Translations under genes and position numbers: made by a program
The notes under the pieces: model-generated
What the model saw: only the letters and a program-made list of their open reading frames with translations
Told to the model about the DNA's origin: nothing
Databases searched by the model: none
Part shown: positions 22,929 through 30,420 of the stretch, one piece after another
How positions within the stretch are numbered: the stretch's first letter is position 1
Layout of the letters: each line of letters starts with the position of its first letter
NCBI GenBank assembly: GCA_002309855.1
Contig: DBYD01000008.1
Coordinates: forward strand, 1-35,830
DNA from: Bacteroidales bacterium UBA1195
GTDB lineage: Bacteria; Bacteroidota; Bacteroidia; Bacteroidales; WCHB1-69
DNA length: 35,830 bases
Direction of reading: 5' to 3'

Positions 22929-23971
22929 GCCATATATGCTTCACGGTAGTCTGCTAATTTCATGTTCGCGATTTCAGCCGCACGACTCATAGAAATCAAT
23001 TCTTCAGAAGTGGCCCTATAGAGTAGTTGCATGAACCTGTTGGAACCCTCACGCCCCGGATAATCACCCAACCCCACTTCGCTTCTGTTTTTAGTTAAAA
23101 AATTGATGTAAAAATTTTTATAATAGGAAGGAGAGATAACATTCAGGTCATGGGCCCGCATCAGAATCGCGGCAACGGATATGCCGAAATATTCTTTGAT
23201 GGGAATCAGTTCGGACATGGACAAATGACTGCGTTTCAACCCTATTTCTCTCAAAAAAGCATCCTTTGGGAGTAACATTGCATTTGCAAAATAATGGCAA
23301 TATCTTTCTTTAGTATGTTCATCTAATTTTGGAGATAAATGAAGCAGCAAATGCCCTAACTCATGCATACATGTGAAGCGTTTGCGTTCAACCGGCAACT
23401 GTTTGTTAACAACTATTACCGGAATCGTTCCGTTGTTGACATTGGCCGAAAGGCCGTCAAACTTATTATCAGCTTCAATTTCAATAATTTTAACACCTTT
23501 ATCCTCTAGTAATTCCGTGATATTGGGGAGTGAATCCATGCCGATCCACCAGGACTTGCGCAATTCACGGACAGCCGTCTCAATGTCCGAATTGTCGTTT
23601 ATTTTAATTTGTTTTATCGGATTAATAAAAGGGACATTCATCAAGACAATCTGTTCTATCAAAATATATCGTTCCAAATGGTCACGCACAATTTCCGTGA
23701 TTTGTGCCTCTTTTTTTCTGCCCAAAGATGACTTTTTTCGGAATTCCACATTTTCCAAACAAATACCACTGCGGAAAAAATAATCTGTAGTAACGTTTAA
23801 TGCTTTTGAAAGTGCCAACAACACGCTGCTGTTGGGCATCATTTTCCCACTCTCATATTTTGAAATGGATTGTTTTGAAACGATTCCGTCCATTTTATTA
23901 CACAGTTCATCCATAGATAAACCTTGCATAACTCTTGCATTTTTAAGTCTTTGTGCAAACAATAAGTCCAT
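22925..23971 (-). CDS. Xre-type HTH fused to ImmA/IrrE metallopeptidase
   Basis: A 348-residue protein from ATG 23971, which fits its promoter better than a start 36 bases upstream. The N-terminal HTH_3 domain (residues 5-65) has the SKQSISKYESGKMMP pattern. The C-terminal ImmA/IrrE-like domain carries HELGH (His203-His207) followed by YFANAMLLPKDAF, the metal and active-site segment of this family. In ImmA/ImmR and IrrE/DdrO systems such enzymes cut a repressor to trigger expression; here both activities are in one chain. A PIN gene follows and overlaps it, which suggests the HTH/protease controls that nuclease. The target of cleavage cannot be read from sequence. Confidence 0.93.
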   Translation of the reverse strand: MDLLFAQRLKNARVMQGLSMDELCNKMDGIVSKQSISKYESGKMMPNSSVLLALSKALNVTTDYFFRSGICLENVEFRKKSSLGRKKEAQITEIVRDHLERYILIEQIVLMNVPFINPIKQIKINDNSDIETAVRELRKSWWIGMDSLPNITELLEDKGVKIIEIEADNKFDGLSANVNNGTIPVIVVNKQLPVERKRFTCMHELGHLLLHLSPKLDEHTKERYCHYFANAMLLPKDAFLREIGLKRSHLSMSELIPIKEYFGISVAAILMRAHDLNVISPSYYKNFYINFLTKNRSEVGLGDYPGREGSNRFMQLLYRATSEELISMSRAAEIANMKLADYREAYMA

Positions 23972-23996
23972 GATTCTTGTTTTTTGTTTTGGTTTA

Positions 23997-24026
23997 CAAA
24001 AATACAAAATTTCTGAATTATGTCAA
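23997..24026 (-). promoter_or_regulatory. Promoter of the Xre-ImmA/PIN pair
   Basis: Reading on the minus strand, TTG (24026-24024) is followed after 19 bases by TATTTTTG (24004-23997), matching the Bacteroidetes -33/-7 layout. Transcription should start near 23990, about 20 bases before ATG 23971. Confidence 0.6.
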
Positions 24027-24088
24027 CCAAAATTTAATTTTTTTTAGCAATTATTATGTAAAAAAAACAATTTGATTCCCCCCGATGG

Positions 24089-24643
24089 CTACTCTTCCAT
24101 GCCGCTGATACGGATGGTCTCTTTCCTTGCCTCCCGCCAACGTGGGAAATAGGTGTCCATCAGCGCATGGAAAGAGGCACCGTGATTGGCCTCCTTCAAA
24201 TGGGCCAGTTCGTGCACAACCACATGCTCCACACACCAGTCCGGCAAAAGCAGCAGATAGGCGCTGAAGCAGATGTCATGGTTTTTCACATTGCACCTGC
24301 CCCATTGGGAAATCATGGCCTTATAACAGATGCGCCCCGGTTTGACATTCATCAGGCGGGCATATTTTTCCACCAGGGGAGGGATCATTTGTTGTAGCCG
24401 CCGGTATGCCTCTTCACCCTGTTCTCTGGTTTCCAGAGGCAGCTTGGAAAAGAATTCCTGCCGTCTTTTTTCCCTTTCAAAGGTGTTTTGCCGTGCCTGC
24501 CTGATCCATTCCTGATTCTGCTCCAGAAAGGCCTTCAACTCCGCCTTCGTATAACCCAAAGGCACCGTCACATGCAAATCTCCGTTTTTGAGTATCCGCA
24601 TGGTCAACCGATTTGTTTTTCTGTATGTTACTTCAATGTTCAT
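24089..24643 (-). CDS. YgjP-like (DUF45) metallopeptidase
   Basis: A 184-residue protein of the YgjP/DUF45 (M48-like, WLM-related) family. The zinc motif is HELAHLKEANHG: HExxH at His144-His148 with a third His at residue 154, as is normal. The N-terminal beta-rich half contains the VTVPLGYTKAELKAFLEQ segment typical of the family, and GRCNVKNHDICFSAYLLLLP precedes the catalytic helix. The physiological substrate is not known. It overlaps the upstream tcdA gene by four bases (ATGA), so it is co-translated. No membrane segment. Confidence 0.92.
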   Translation of the reverse strand: MNIEVTYRKTNRLTMRILKNGDLHVTVPLGYTKAELKAFLEQNQEWIRQARQNTFEREKRRQEFFSKLPLETREQGEEAYRRLQQMIPPLVEKYARLMNVKPGRICYKAMISQWGRCNVKNHDICFSAYLLLLPDWCVEHVVVHELAHLKEANHGASFHALMDTYFPRWREARKETIRISGMEE

Positions 24644-25467
24644 TCTTGTGGTCTATCTGGTGTGAAATCACGGCACCCCTTGTCAATATCCTCCAGCACC
24701 AGGCCGCCAAGCATGAAGCCGAAAATGGCGGTGATGTGCGCGACCGTGCCGTTGATCCTGGCTTTCGCCGAGCACCATTCATGGTTCAGCAGAGTGGGGT
24801 CGCCCGGCCCCGTCTTCGCTTTGGGACACATGCACTGTTCCGTGCCGCATGTGGCGTTGTGCCCCCGGTTGGCAAGAAGCTCGTCGCTATAGACACACTG
24901 GAACTTGCGTTTGGGAAACTGCTCCAGCGACTTGAACTTGTTCCTCAGAGCACGGGCCAAAGGGTCGCCCTGCACCTTCCAGAATTCCGTCACCTTGATG
25001 CGGGTGGGGTCCATCTTCAGCGCAGCGCCCATCGATGAGAAAAACCTTGCCTTGGTGCGGCAGGCCATAAGTATAAGCAGTGCCTTGTCCTTCAGCGAGT
25101 CAATGGCGTCAATGATATAGTCGTAGTTTTCGAGTCCGAACTCATCTGCCGTCTCCTGGGTGAAAATCTTCTGCAATGCAGTTATCTCCGCCATGGGGTT
25201 GATGCTGAGCAGCCGTTCCTTGAGCGCCTCAACCTTCACCTCCCCGACAGTCCTTGTTGTCGCCATCAGCTGGCGGTTGACGTTGGTGATGCAGACGCGG
25301 TCGCTATCCACGATTGTCAGATGAATGATGCCGCTGCGCACCAGACTTTCAGCGCACCACGAGCCCACGCCCCCGACACCGAATATTATCACCCTCTGCC
25401 GGGCAACACGTTCCATCGCATTCTCCCCCAACAGCAGCTCTGTCCGTCTGAATATAGCCTGATTCAT
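24640..25467 (-). CDS. tcdA: tRNA threonylcarbamoyladenosine dehydratase
   Basis: A 275-residue E1-like enzyme. It has the nucleotide-binding IIFGVGGVGSWCAESLVRSG segment, the NVNRQ motif (ITNVNRQLMATTRTVG) and the CRTKARFFSSMGAALKMDP region found in TcdA (CsdL/YgdL). The enzyme uses ATP to cyclise t6A at position 37 of ANN-decoding tRNAs to ct6A. Cysteine-rich CGTEQCMCPK at about residues 205-215 is a variable insert. The gene leads the pair with the YgjP-like peptidase, which overlaps it. Confidence 0.93.
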   Translation of the reverse strand: MNQAIFRRTELLLGENAMERVARQRVIIFGVGGVGSWCAESLVRSGIIHLTIVDSDRVCITNVNRQLMATTRTVGEVKVEALKERLLSINPMAEITALQKIFTQETADEFGLENYDYIIDAIDSLKDKALLILMACRTKARFFSSMGAALKMDPTRIKVTEFWKVQGDPLARALRNKFKSLEQFPKRKFQCVYSDELLANRGHNATCGTEQCMCPKAKTGPGDPTLLNHEWCSAKARINGTVAHITAIFGFMLGGLVLEDIDKGCRDFTPDRPQE

Positions 25468-25518
25468 AATTATTTAATAAAATATTTTTTCAAAAAACAT
25501 TTTCCTGTTCTTCCGCTG

Positions 25519-25526
25519 CAAAAGTA
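25519..25526 (-). promoter_or_regulatory. -7 box upstream of tcdA
   Basis: TACTTTTG on the minus strand fits TAnnTTTG and lies 52 bases upstream of the tcdA start. No -33 TTTG at the expected distance; the region between is A/T-rich and shared with the divergent deacylase gene. Confidence 0.45.
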
Positions 25527-25607
25527 TAAAAAAAAACTGTTTCATTTTGGTTTCATGGCAATATTTCCGGAGCGGGTGCGTTATCTTTTTCAAACAGAAA
25601 TCCTACC

Positions 25608-26150
25608 ATGGACAACTACGAAATCATATCGGAACGGCAGGAGAAGGTGCTGCGCTACCTTGAAGGGCACGGCATCCCGTTCACAACCTACAACCATCCT
25701 GAAGGCAAGACCATTGAGAAGGCGAAACGCTGGTGGCGCGACGACGGAAGCCTGCACTGCAAGAACATCTTCATGCGCAACCATAAGGGCGACCAGCACT
25801 ACCTCATCTGCTTCCCGTGCGACGATGATCTGGCCATCCACGACATCGAGCATTGGCTTAAGGAGGTGCTTGTGTCGCAGGGGATGAAGGCTCCCGGCAA
25901 GCTCTCGTTTGCCTCGCCGGAGCGGATGATGCGATATCTGGGGCTGGAACCGGGAAGTGTGAGCCCGTTCGGGCTGATCAACGACACGGAGCATCATGTG
26001 ATCCTCTTTTTGGACAGCCGACTGAAGGAGGCCGCCTCGCTGAGCTTCCACCCGAACGACTGCCGAGGGACGGTGGTCATCAGCCAGGCCGCATTCCAGC
26101 AGTTTCTGGCAGGTGTGGGCAACAGGGTGGAATACATCCGTGCAATTTGA
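25608..26150 (+). CDS. PrdX/YbaK-type aminoacyl-tRNA deacylase
   Basis: A 180-residue protein matching the prolyl-tRNA synthetase-associated (PrdX/ProXp) deacylases. The CKNIFMRNHKGDQHYL segment contains the conserved K of the family, and KLSFASPERMMRYLGLEPGSVSPFGLIND is the best-known motif. FHPNDCRGTVVIS is typical of the C-terminal half. These enzymes clear misacylated tRNAPro (Ala or Cys) in trans. The gene is divergent from tcdA across about 140 bases. Precise specificity is not determinable here. Confidence 0.92.
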   Translation: MDNYEIISERQEKVLRYLEGHGIPFTTYNHPEGKTIEKAKRWWRDDGSLHCKNIFMRNHKGDQHYLICFPCDDDLAIHDIEHWLKEVLVSQGMKAPGKLSFASPERMMRYLGLEPGSVSPFGLINDTEHHVILFLDSRLKEAASLSFHPNDCRGTVVISQAAFQQFLAGVGNRVEYIRAI

Positions 26151-26235
26151 ACTGGAAAACTATTGCCTAAATTCAATAAGCAAATGCAACTTTTGCACGG
26201 GTCAGAATGACATTTTTCTCACCGTGCCACGAATG

Positions 26236-26316
26236 TTGGAAAAGTGTAAATTTCCGCATGAATTTATGTTGGAAAAGTGTAAAATAAATGCAAAAATTTC
26301 ATTGGAAAAGTGTAAA
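26236..26316 (+). repeat. Three copies of a 15-nt motif at exact 33-nt spacing
   Basis: TTGGAAAAGTGTAAA occurs at 26236, 26269 and 26302, each start 33 bases after the last, with unlike sequence between. This fits either three DNA turns (an operator-like array) or an 11-residue peptide repeat (LEKCK), because the frame 26233-26355 is open. No ribosome binding site is evident before ATG 26233. Confidence 0.9.
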
Positions 26317-26439
26317 TTTTTCCGATGTTTGGAATTCTACAAGTTTGATTTGTAGCGTATTAACTGGTAGCGTAGTTATAAAACCCAACTGCTGTCGCAC
26401 GACGGGGAAATATTTTTATACAAAATTGCGTTACGCAAA

Positions 26440-26469
26440 TTTGTATAATTGATTTTTTTATTATCTTTG
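26440..26469 (+). promoter_or_regulatory. Promoter of the AAA ATPase gene
   Basis: TTTG (26440-26443) and TATCTTTG (26462-26469) are separated by 18 bases, close to the Bacteroidetes -33/-7 arrangement. The transcript would begin near 26476, about 20 bases before ATG 26497. Confidence 0.65.
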
Positions 26470-26496
26470 CAGCCGGAAAATTTAAATTGGATTTGT

Positions 26497-27618
26497 ATGA
26501 TAAAGAACCCATTTCTGACCTACGGATACAACGGTCCCGAGTATTTCTGCGACAGGGAAGCCGAAACCAAACGGCTGATTTCACTATTGCAGAACGGCAA
26601 TCATGTTGCCCTGATGTCACCAAGAAGAATGGGCAAAACAGGGCTTATACGCCATTGCTTTGCCCAACAGGAATTGCAGAATGGATATTATCTGTTCATT
26701 GTGGACATTTATGCCACCAAATCGTTAGCGGAACTGACATACGAATTGGGCCGTGCCATTCTTTCCGTGCTGAAATCAAAAGAACGGAAAGTATGGGAAC
26801 GTTTCATACGGATAGTCGGATCGTTGCGGACAGGCATCACCCTTGACGCCTTGGGACAGCCCGGCTGGAACATTGAACTGGGAGACATACGGTCGCCCCA
26901 AATATCCCTTGATGAAATATTCCAGTATCTGAATTCGGCAGACAAACCCTGTATTGTGGCCATTGATGAATTCCAAACCATTGCGGACTACCCTGAACAG
27001 AATGTTGAGGCCATGTTGCGCACCCATATACAAAGATGCAGCAACGCATGGTTTGTCTTCTCTGGCTCCAAGCGCCACATGATGGGCGAAATGTTCTCCT
27101 CTCCGGCCAGACCATTCTACCAAAGCGCATCCACCCTGTCGTTAAAGCCCATTCCTCTAAGTTCATACTCCCAGTTTATCACTCATCATTTTGAACAAGG
27201 CGGTTATCAGTTAGATCCGGAGGCCATACAATATGTCTATGAGAAATTTGAAGGGGTCACATGGTATATCCAAAAAATATGTAACGAGCTGTTTGCAATG
27301 GCGGAACAGGGGGTTCCTTGCGGAATCGGCGAAGTGGATGCCGCCATCTGCAATGTGCTGGAAGAGAAGGAGGATAGCTATCAGGACCTGATGACAAGGC
27401 TTTCCGCCAGACAAAAAACATTGCTTATGGCTCTGGCACGTTCGGGACGAGACGTGCAGCCGACCAGCGGGGATTTCATCCGGAAACATCATCTCACCTC
27501 AGCCAGCGCGGTTCAGAGAAGTCTGGCCGCCCTGCAGGAAAAGGACATTGTCACAAACAGTAACGGGCAGTATTACATCTACGACTATTTCCTGTATTAT
27601 TGGCTGAATCAAAAGTAG
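26497..27618 (+). CDS. AAA family ATPase (archaeal-type/DUF234-like)
   Basis: A 373-residue protein from ATG 26497. It has a Walker A variant SPRRMGKTGLIRH (about residues 41-53), and Walker B CIVAIDEFQTI. FSGSKRHMM lies in a sensor position. This is the P-loop ATPase family annotated as ATPase_2 (archaeal-type), frequent in Bacteroidetes. The C-terminal 70 residues (LSARQKTLLMALARSG...) form a winged-helix DNA-binding domain followed by a short YYIYDYFLYYWL tail. No partner gene is beside it. The function is unknown; in other members a role in DNA-directed or mobile-element functions has been suggested. Own promoter, and a strong terminator follows. Confidence 0.88.
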   Translation: MIKNPFLTYGYNGPEYFCDREAETKRLISLLQNGNHVALMSPRRMGKTGLIRHCFAQQELQNGYYLFIVDIYATKSLAELTYELGRAILSVLKSKERKVWERFIRIVGSLRTGITLDALGQPGWNIELGDIRSPQISLDEIFQYLNSADKPCIVAIDEFQTIADYPEQNVEAMLRTHIQRCSNAWFVFSGSKRHMMGEMFSSPARPFYQSASTLSLKPIPLSSYSQFITHHFEQGGYQLDPEAIQYVYEKFEGVTWYIQKICNELFAMAEQGVPCGIGEVDAAICNVLEEKEDSYQDLMTRLSARQKTLLMALARSGRDVQPTSGDFIRKHHLTSASAVQRSLAALQEKDIVTNSNGQYYIYDYFLYYWLNQK

Positions 27619-27642
27619 TGATGAAATTGCCTGATATAGAAC

Positions 27643-27680
27643 ATGTGAAAAGGGGCTTTTTAAGCCCCTTTTTTTCACAT
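27643..27680. terminator. Bidirectional Rho-independent terminator
   Basis: AAAAGGGGCTT and AAGCCCCTTTT form an 11-bp stem around a 3-nt loop, flanked by runs of A and T and by further pairing of ATGTGA with TCACAT. It serves the ATPase gene on the plus strand and the lipoprotein gene ending at 27703 on the minus strand. Confidence 0.85.
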
Positions 27681-27702
27681 CTGTAATATGCAGTTCAACA
27701 CT

Positions 27703-28512
27703 CTACTTTGTCAGTGCGAGACGGAACCCCAAAGAATCTTCCCTTGCGGTTGGGACTTCCGCAAAATGGGCACTTACTGACAAAAACTCATATTTGCCAT
27801 GTTCTAAGTAATAACATCCTCCTTTCAGTACACGAAATTGCGGATTGTCGGCTGTCGGATTGGGGTCAACAAGGGTATCTGTTTTATAATACCCCTCAAT
27901 CATAGGATCTTGCACCCATTCTATCGCATTGCCGGTCATGTCGTAAAGTTTGAGGGCATTCGCCTTTTTCCCGCCCACTGCATGTACCTGGTTGTCGGAA
28001 TTATCCTTGTACCAAGCCACTTCGTCCACATCGTTGCTTCCGCTGAAGGTGTAGGGTTCCAAATTGTTCCCGCCCCTTGCGGCAAATTCCCATTCACACT
28101 CGGTGGGCAGGCGGAAACTTTTGCCTGTGATTTCGTTCAGCTTGCTGATAAATGCATTGCAGTCGTTCCAGGAAATGTTGTTGACTGGCAGGTTGCCGCC
28201 CTTGAATACACTTGGGTTGGATTCCGCACCCATCACAGCCTCCCACAACTCCTGCGTGACCTCATATTCGCCAATGTAATAATCCTTGGTCAGTATGACA
28301 GGGGTATGATAAAGGTATTGTGTCATCTCCCCTTTTACGAAAGAACCGTGTTCCACCAAAATCATGGTGAAGTTCACACCGTTCACATTGAATTCCACAA
28401 AAGAGTTGTCCGTCTGCTTTGGCTCATCCTTGGGTTCCTCCTTTTGGCATGAAGAAAGGCACACTGGCAGCAAAAATGCCGCAATTCCCAAACATAAAAC
28501 AAATTTTCTCAT
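27703..28512 (-). CDS. SUMF1/FGE-fold lipoprotein, copy 1
   Basis: A 269-residue protein with a lipoprotein signal ending in LSSC (Cys22) and an EEPKDEPKQ linker. The body follows the sulfatase-modifying factor fold: YYIGEYEVTQELWEAVMG, PVNNISWNDC, FRLPTECEWEFAARGG, LYDMTGNAIEW and a terminal GFRLAL. The Cys pair of true formylglycine-generating enzymes, expected near the final RxxRGGSW-like region, is absent: the equivalent region reads FRVLKGGCYYLEHG and has only one Cys. It is therefore probably a surface binding or structural protein rather than an FGE. Strongly similar to the next gene, with which it is likely co-transcribed (83 bases apart). Confidence 0.87.
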   Translation of the reverse strand: MRKFVLCLGIAAFLLPVCLSSCQKEEPKDEPKQTDNSFVEFNVNGVNFTMILVEHGSFVKGEMTQYLYHTPVILTKDYYIGEYEVTQELWEAVMGAESNPSVFKGGNLPVNNISWNDCNAFISKLNEITGKSFRLPTECEWEFAARGGNNLEPYTFSGSNDVDEVAWYKDNSDNQVHAVGGKKANALKLYDMTGNAIEWVQDPMIEGYYKTDTLVDPNPTADNPQFRVLKGGCYYLEHGKYEFLSVSAHFAEVPTAREDSLGFRLALTK

Positions 28513-28595
28513 AATGCAAATATTTAATTATTAATGATATACTTTTGATTACATTGAAACAGATGATAAAGTAAACAAACACCTGCAAATGTAAA

Positions 28596-29405
28596 TTACT
28601 TTGTGAGTGCAAGACGGAACCCCGTTTGTTTGTCCGCAGTAGTCGGAATATCCACAAATGTAGTGCTCACGGATAAATATTCATATTTGCCATTGACATT
28701 CTGATAGGATGCTCCTTTTTGAACACGGTATTGCGGATTGTCATTTGTCGGATTGGGGTCAATGAGGGTATCTGTTTTATAATATCCCTCAATGTAAGGA
28801 TTTTGCACCCATTCGACTACATTGCCGGTCATGTCGTAAAGTTTGAGTGCATTCGCCTTTTTTTCACCTACGGCATGTACCTGGTTGTCGGAATTGTCCT
28901 TGTACCAGGCAACCTCGTTCACATCGTTGCTTCCGCTGAAGGTGTAGGGTTCCAAATTGTTCCCGCCCCTTGCGGCAAATTCCCATTCACACTCCGTAGG
29001 CAGACGGAAGTTTTTGCCGGTAAGTCCGTTCAGCTTGTCAATAAAGGCGATGCAGTCGTTCCAGGAAATGTTGTTGACAGGCAGGTTGCCGCCCTTGAAA
29101 TAGCTTGGGTTGGCTTCCGCGCCCATCACAGCCTCCCACAAATCCTGTGTGACCTCATATTTTCCGATATAATAGTCCTTGGTCAGTATGACAGGCGTAT
29201 TGAGAAAATAGTTTGACATCTCCCCTTTGACAAAGGAACCGTGTTCCACCAATATCATGGTGAATTTCACACCGTTTGCGCTGAATTCCATTATGGAGTT
29301 GTCCGTCTGCTTTGGCTCATCCTTGGGTTCCTCTTTTTGGCATGAAGAAAGGCACACTGGCAGCAAAAATGCCGCAATTCCCAAACATAAAACAAATTTT
29401 CTCAT
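28596..29405 (-). CDS. SUMF1/FGE-fold lipoprotein, copy 2
   Basis: A paralog of the preceding entry with identical length (269) and the same signal and linker up to residue 37. Differences cluster in loops: MSNYFLNTPV against MTQYLYHTPV, NVVEWVQNPYIEGYY against NAIEWVQDPMIEGYY, and the last 40 residues. The Cys found in copy 1 near KGGC is Ala (KGASY) here, so the FGE Cys pair is missing altogether. Protein conservation is concentrated in the fold core. The upstream leader carries a TAnnTTTG box. A recent tandem duplicate with diverged recognition surfaces is the simplest reading. Confidence 0.87.
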   Translation of the reverse strand: MRKFVLCLGIAAFLLPVCLSSCQKEEPKDEPKQTDNSIMEFSANGVKFTMILVEHGSFVKGEMSNYFLNTPVILTKDYYIGKYEVTQDLWEAVMGAEANPSYFKGGNLPVNNISWNDCIAFIDKLNGLTGKNFRLPTECEWEFAARGGNNLEPYTFSGSNDVNEVAWYKDNSDNQVHAVGEKKANALKLYDMTGNVVEWVQNPYIEGYYKTDTLIDPNPTNDNPQYRVQKGASYQNVNGKYEYLSVSTTFVDIPTTADKQTGFRLALTK

Positions 29406-29494
29406 AATGCAAATATTTAAGTTAATAATAAAGTTTCACATAAAATAAGGTGCAGAAAATGCCCGAAACATAACATCAATTTTAAATATAAATG

Positions 29495-29502
29495 CAAAAA
29501 TA
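29495..29502 (-). promoter_or_regulatory. -7 box upstream of the FGE-fold pair
   Basis: TATTTTTG on the minus strand matches TAnnTTTG and lies 90 bases before the ATG of copy 2 (29405). A -33 element is not clear. Confidence 0.4.
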
Positions 29503-29584
29503 ATCACATTGGTTTTCTATACACAGAAATACAGTGATTTACAAAATGAAATTCATGAGGGGAATTTTACCGGAAAGCAATGAA

Positions 29585-29615
29585 CAAGGGCGGCACCGGA
29601 AAGGGGTCGCCCTTG
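29585..29615. terminator. Hairpin with T-run, orientation uncertain
   Basis: CAAGGGCG (29585-29592) pairs with CGCCCTTG (29608-29615) and is followed on the plus strand by CTTTTTT. The neighbouring gene (the outer-membrane protein ending at 29627) is on the minus strand, so the T-run is on the wrong side for it. The stem could still end that transcript weakly. Confidence 0.45.
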
Positions 29616-29626
29616 CTTTTTTAGGA

Positions 29627-30211
29627 TTATTTTTCCATTTTGCCGAAAAGATAGAAGAGGGACAGTTTCAGTTGGGTCATATCCAGATTGGCTTCCCATT
29701 TGTACGGGTCGTTGTCGTTGTTATACCCGAAAAAGCCCGCTTTTGCCACTGCCAGGAAATGATCCGTCAAAGCGTAACTTATGCCCGGACAAATACCTGC
29801 GGACCAGCAGTAGGTGTCCAGCACATCCAAGGATGCCACGGCATCCACGAACAGGGAGAGCCGGTCACAGTTGAGAAAAGAAAAGCGGACATACGGATTA
29901 AGAGCGCAAAGTGTTCCCGCATCCACTTTGTTCATATTGTCTTGAAGATAATACTTATTGGATCTTTCATGAAAGTCAACACTCATTCCCAATGACCAAT
30001 GTGAATTGAATGTATATCCGACTTCCGGATTTATCTTAATAATGTTATATATTTTTCTTCCAGAAGCATCTTGTAAATACGGAGTGTTGGCGTTGTTATA
30101 TTGCGAGAACGATACTCTTCCTCCGACATACCATTGTGCCCGTATGGGCATGCATGCGGTAACGAACAGCATTGCCAATGCCACTAATTTAACTACATTG
30201 TGTCTTTTCAT
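29627..30211 (-). CDS. Small outer-membrane beta-barrel protein
   Basis: A 194-residue protein from ATG 30211, with a signal peptide ending MPIRA before QWYVGGRVSF. The mature sequence alternates aromatic and polar residues in short strands (VGYTFNSHWSLGMSVDF, PYVRFSFLN, LKLSLFYLFGKMEK) and ends in aromatic/charged residues, as in 8-stranded OMP_b-brl proteins of Bacteroidetes. A longer frame to 30271 would put a second hydrophobic run before the signal and is less likely. Its role is unknown; its neighbours are the FGE-fold lipoproteins, 221 bases away. No clear -7 box precedes it. Confidence 0.72.
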   Translation of the reverse strand: MKRHNVVKLVALAMLFVTACMPIRAQWYVGGRVSFSQYNNANTPYLQDASGRKIYNIIKINPEVGYTFNSHWSLGMSVDFHERSNKYYLQDNMNKVDAGTLCALNPYVRFSFLNCDRLSLFVDAVASLDVLDTYCWSAGICPGISYALTDHFLAVAKAGFFGYNNDNDPYKWEANLDMTQLKLSLFYLFGKMEK

Positions 30212-30341
30212 ATCAATTTTTTTTATATTGATGCCAAAGATGGCCACGAGTGTTAGTAAAATAGATTTCATGTTCTTTTAAATTTAAATGAATAATTTTG
30301 TTAACTGATTTTCTTGATGATTTGGTGATAATGCGGGTCCC

Positions 30342-30378
30342 TTTGGACGTTCCTGTGGAGACCGCAGGAACATCCAAA
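30342..30378. repeat. Long imperfect hairpin between the OMP and lipoprotein genes
   Basis: TTTGGA-C-GTTCCTG (30342-30355) pairs with CAGGAAC-A-TCCAAA (30365-30378) with one mismatch and a 9-nt loop. It lacks a clean T-run on either strand, so it may be a terminator without a poly-U tail or a REP-like element. It lies downstream of the ECF operon. Confidence 0.5.
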
Positions 30379-30420
30379 AACCCTATGAGGAAATTTGCTT
30401 TACTTTCTTTTATGATTTGG

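Noticed and set aside
26236..26316. A small CRISPR array from the 15-nt repeats.
   Set aside because: Repeats are too short (15 nt), spacers of 18 nt are too short, only three copies are present, and there are no cas genes.
27703..29405. Diversity-generating retroelement variable regions in the FGE-fold paralogs.
   Set aside because: Differences include many synonymous and non-A positions, and no reverse transcriptase or template repeat is seen.
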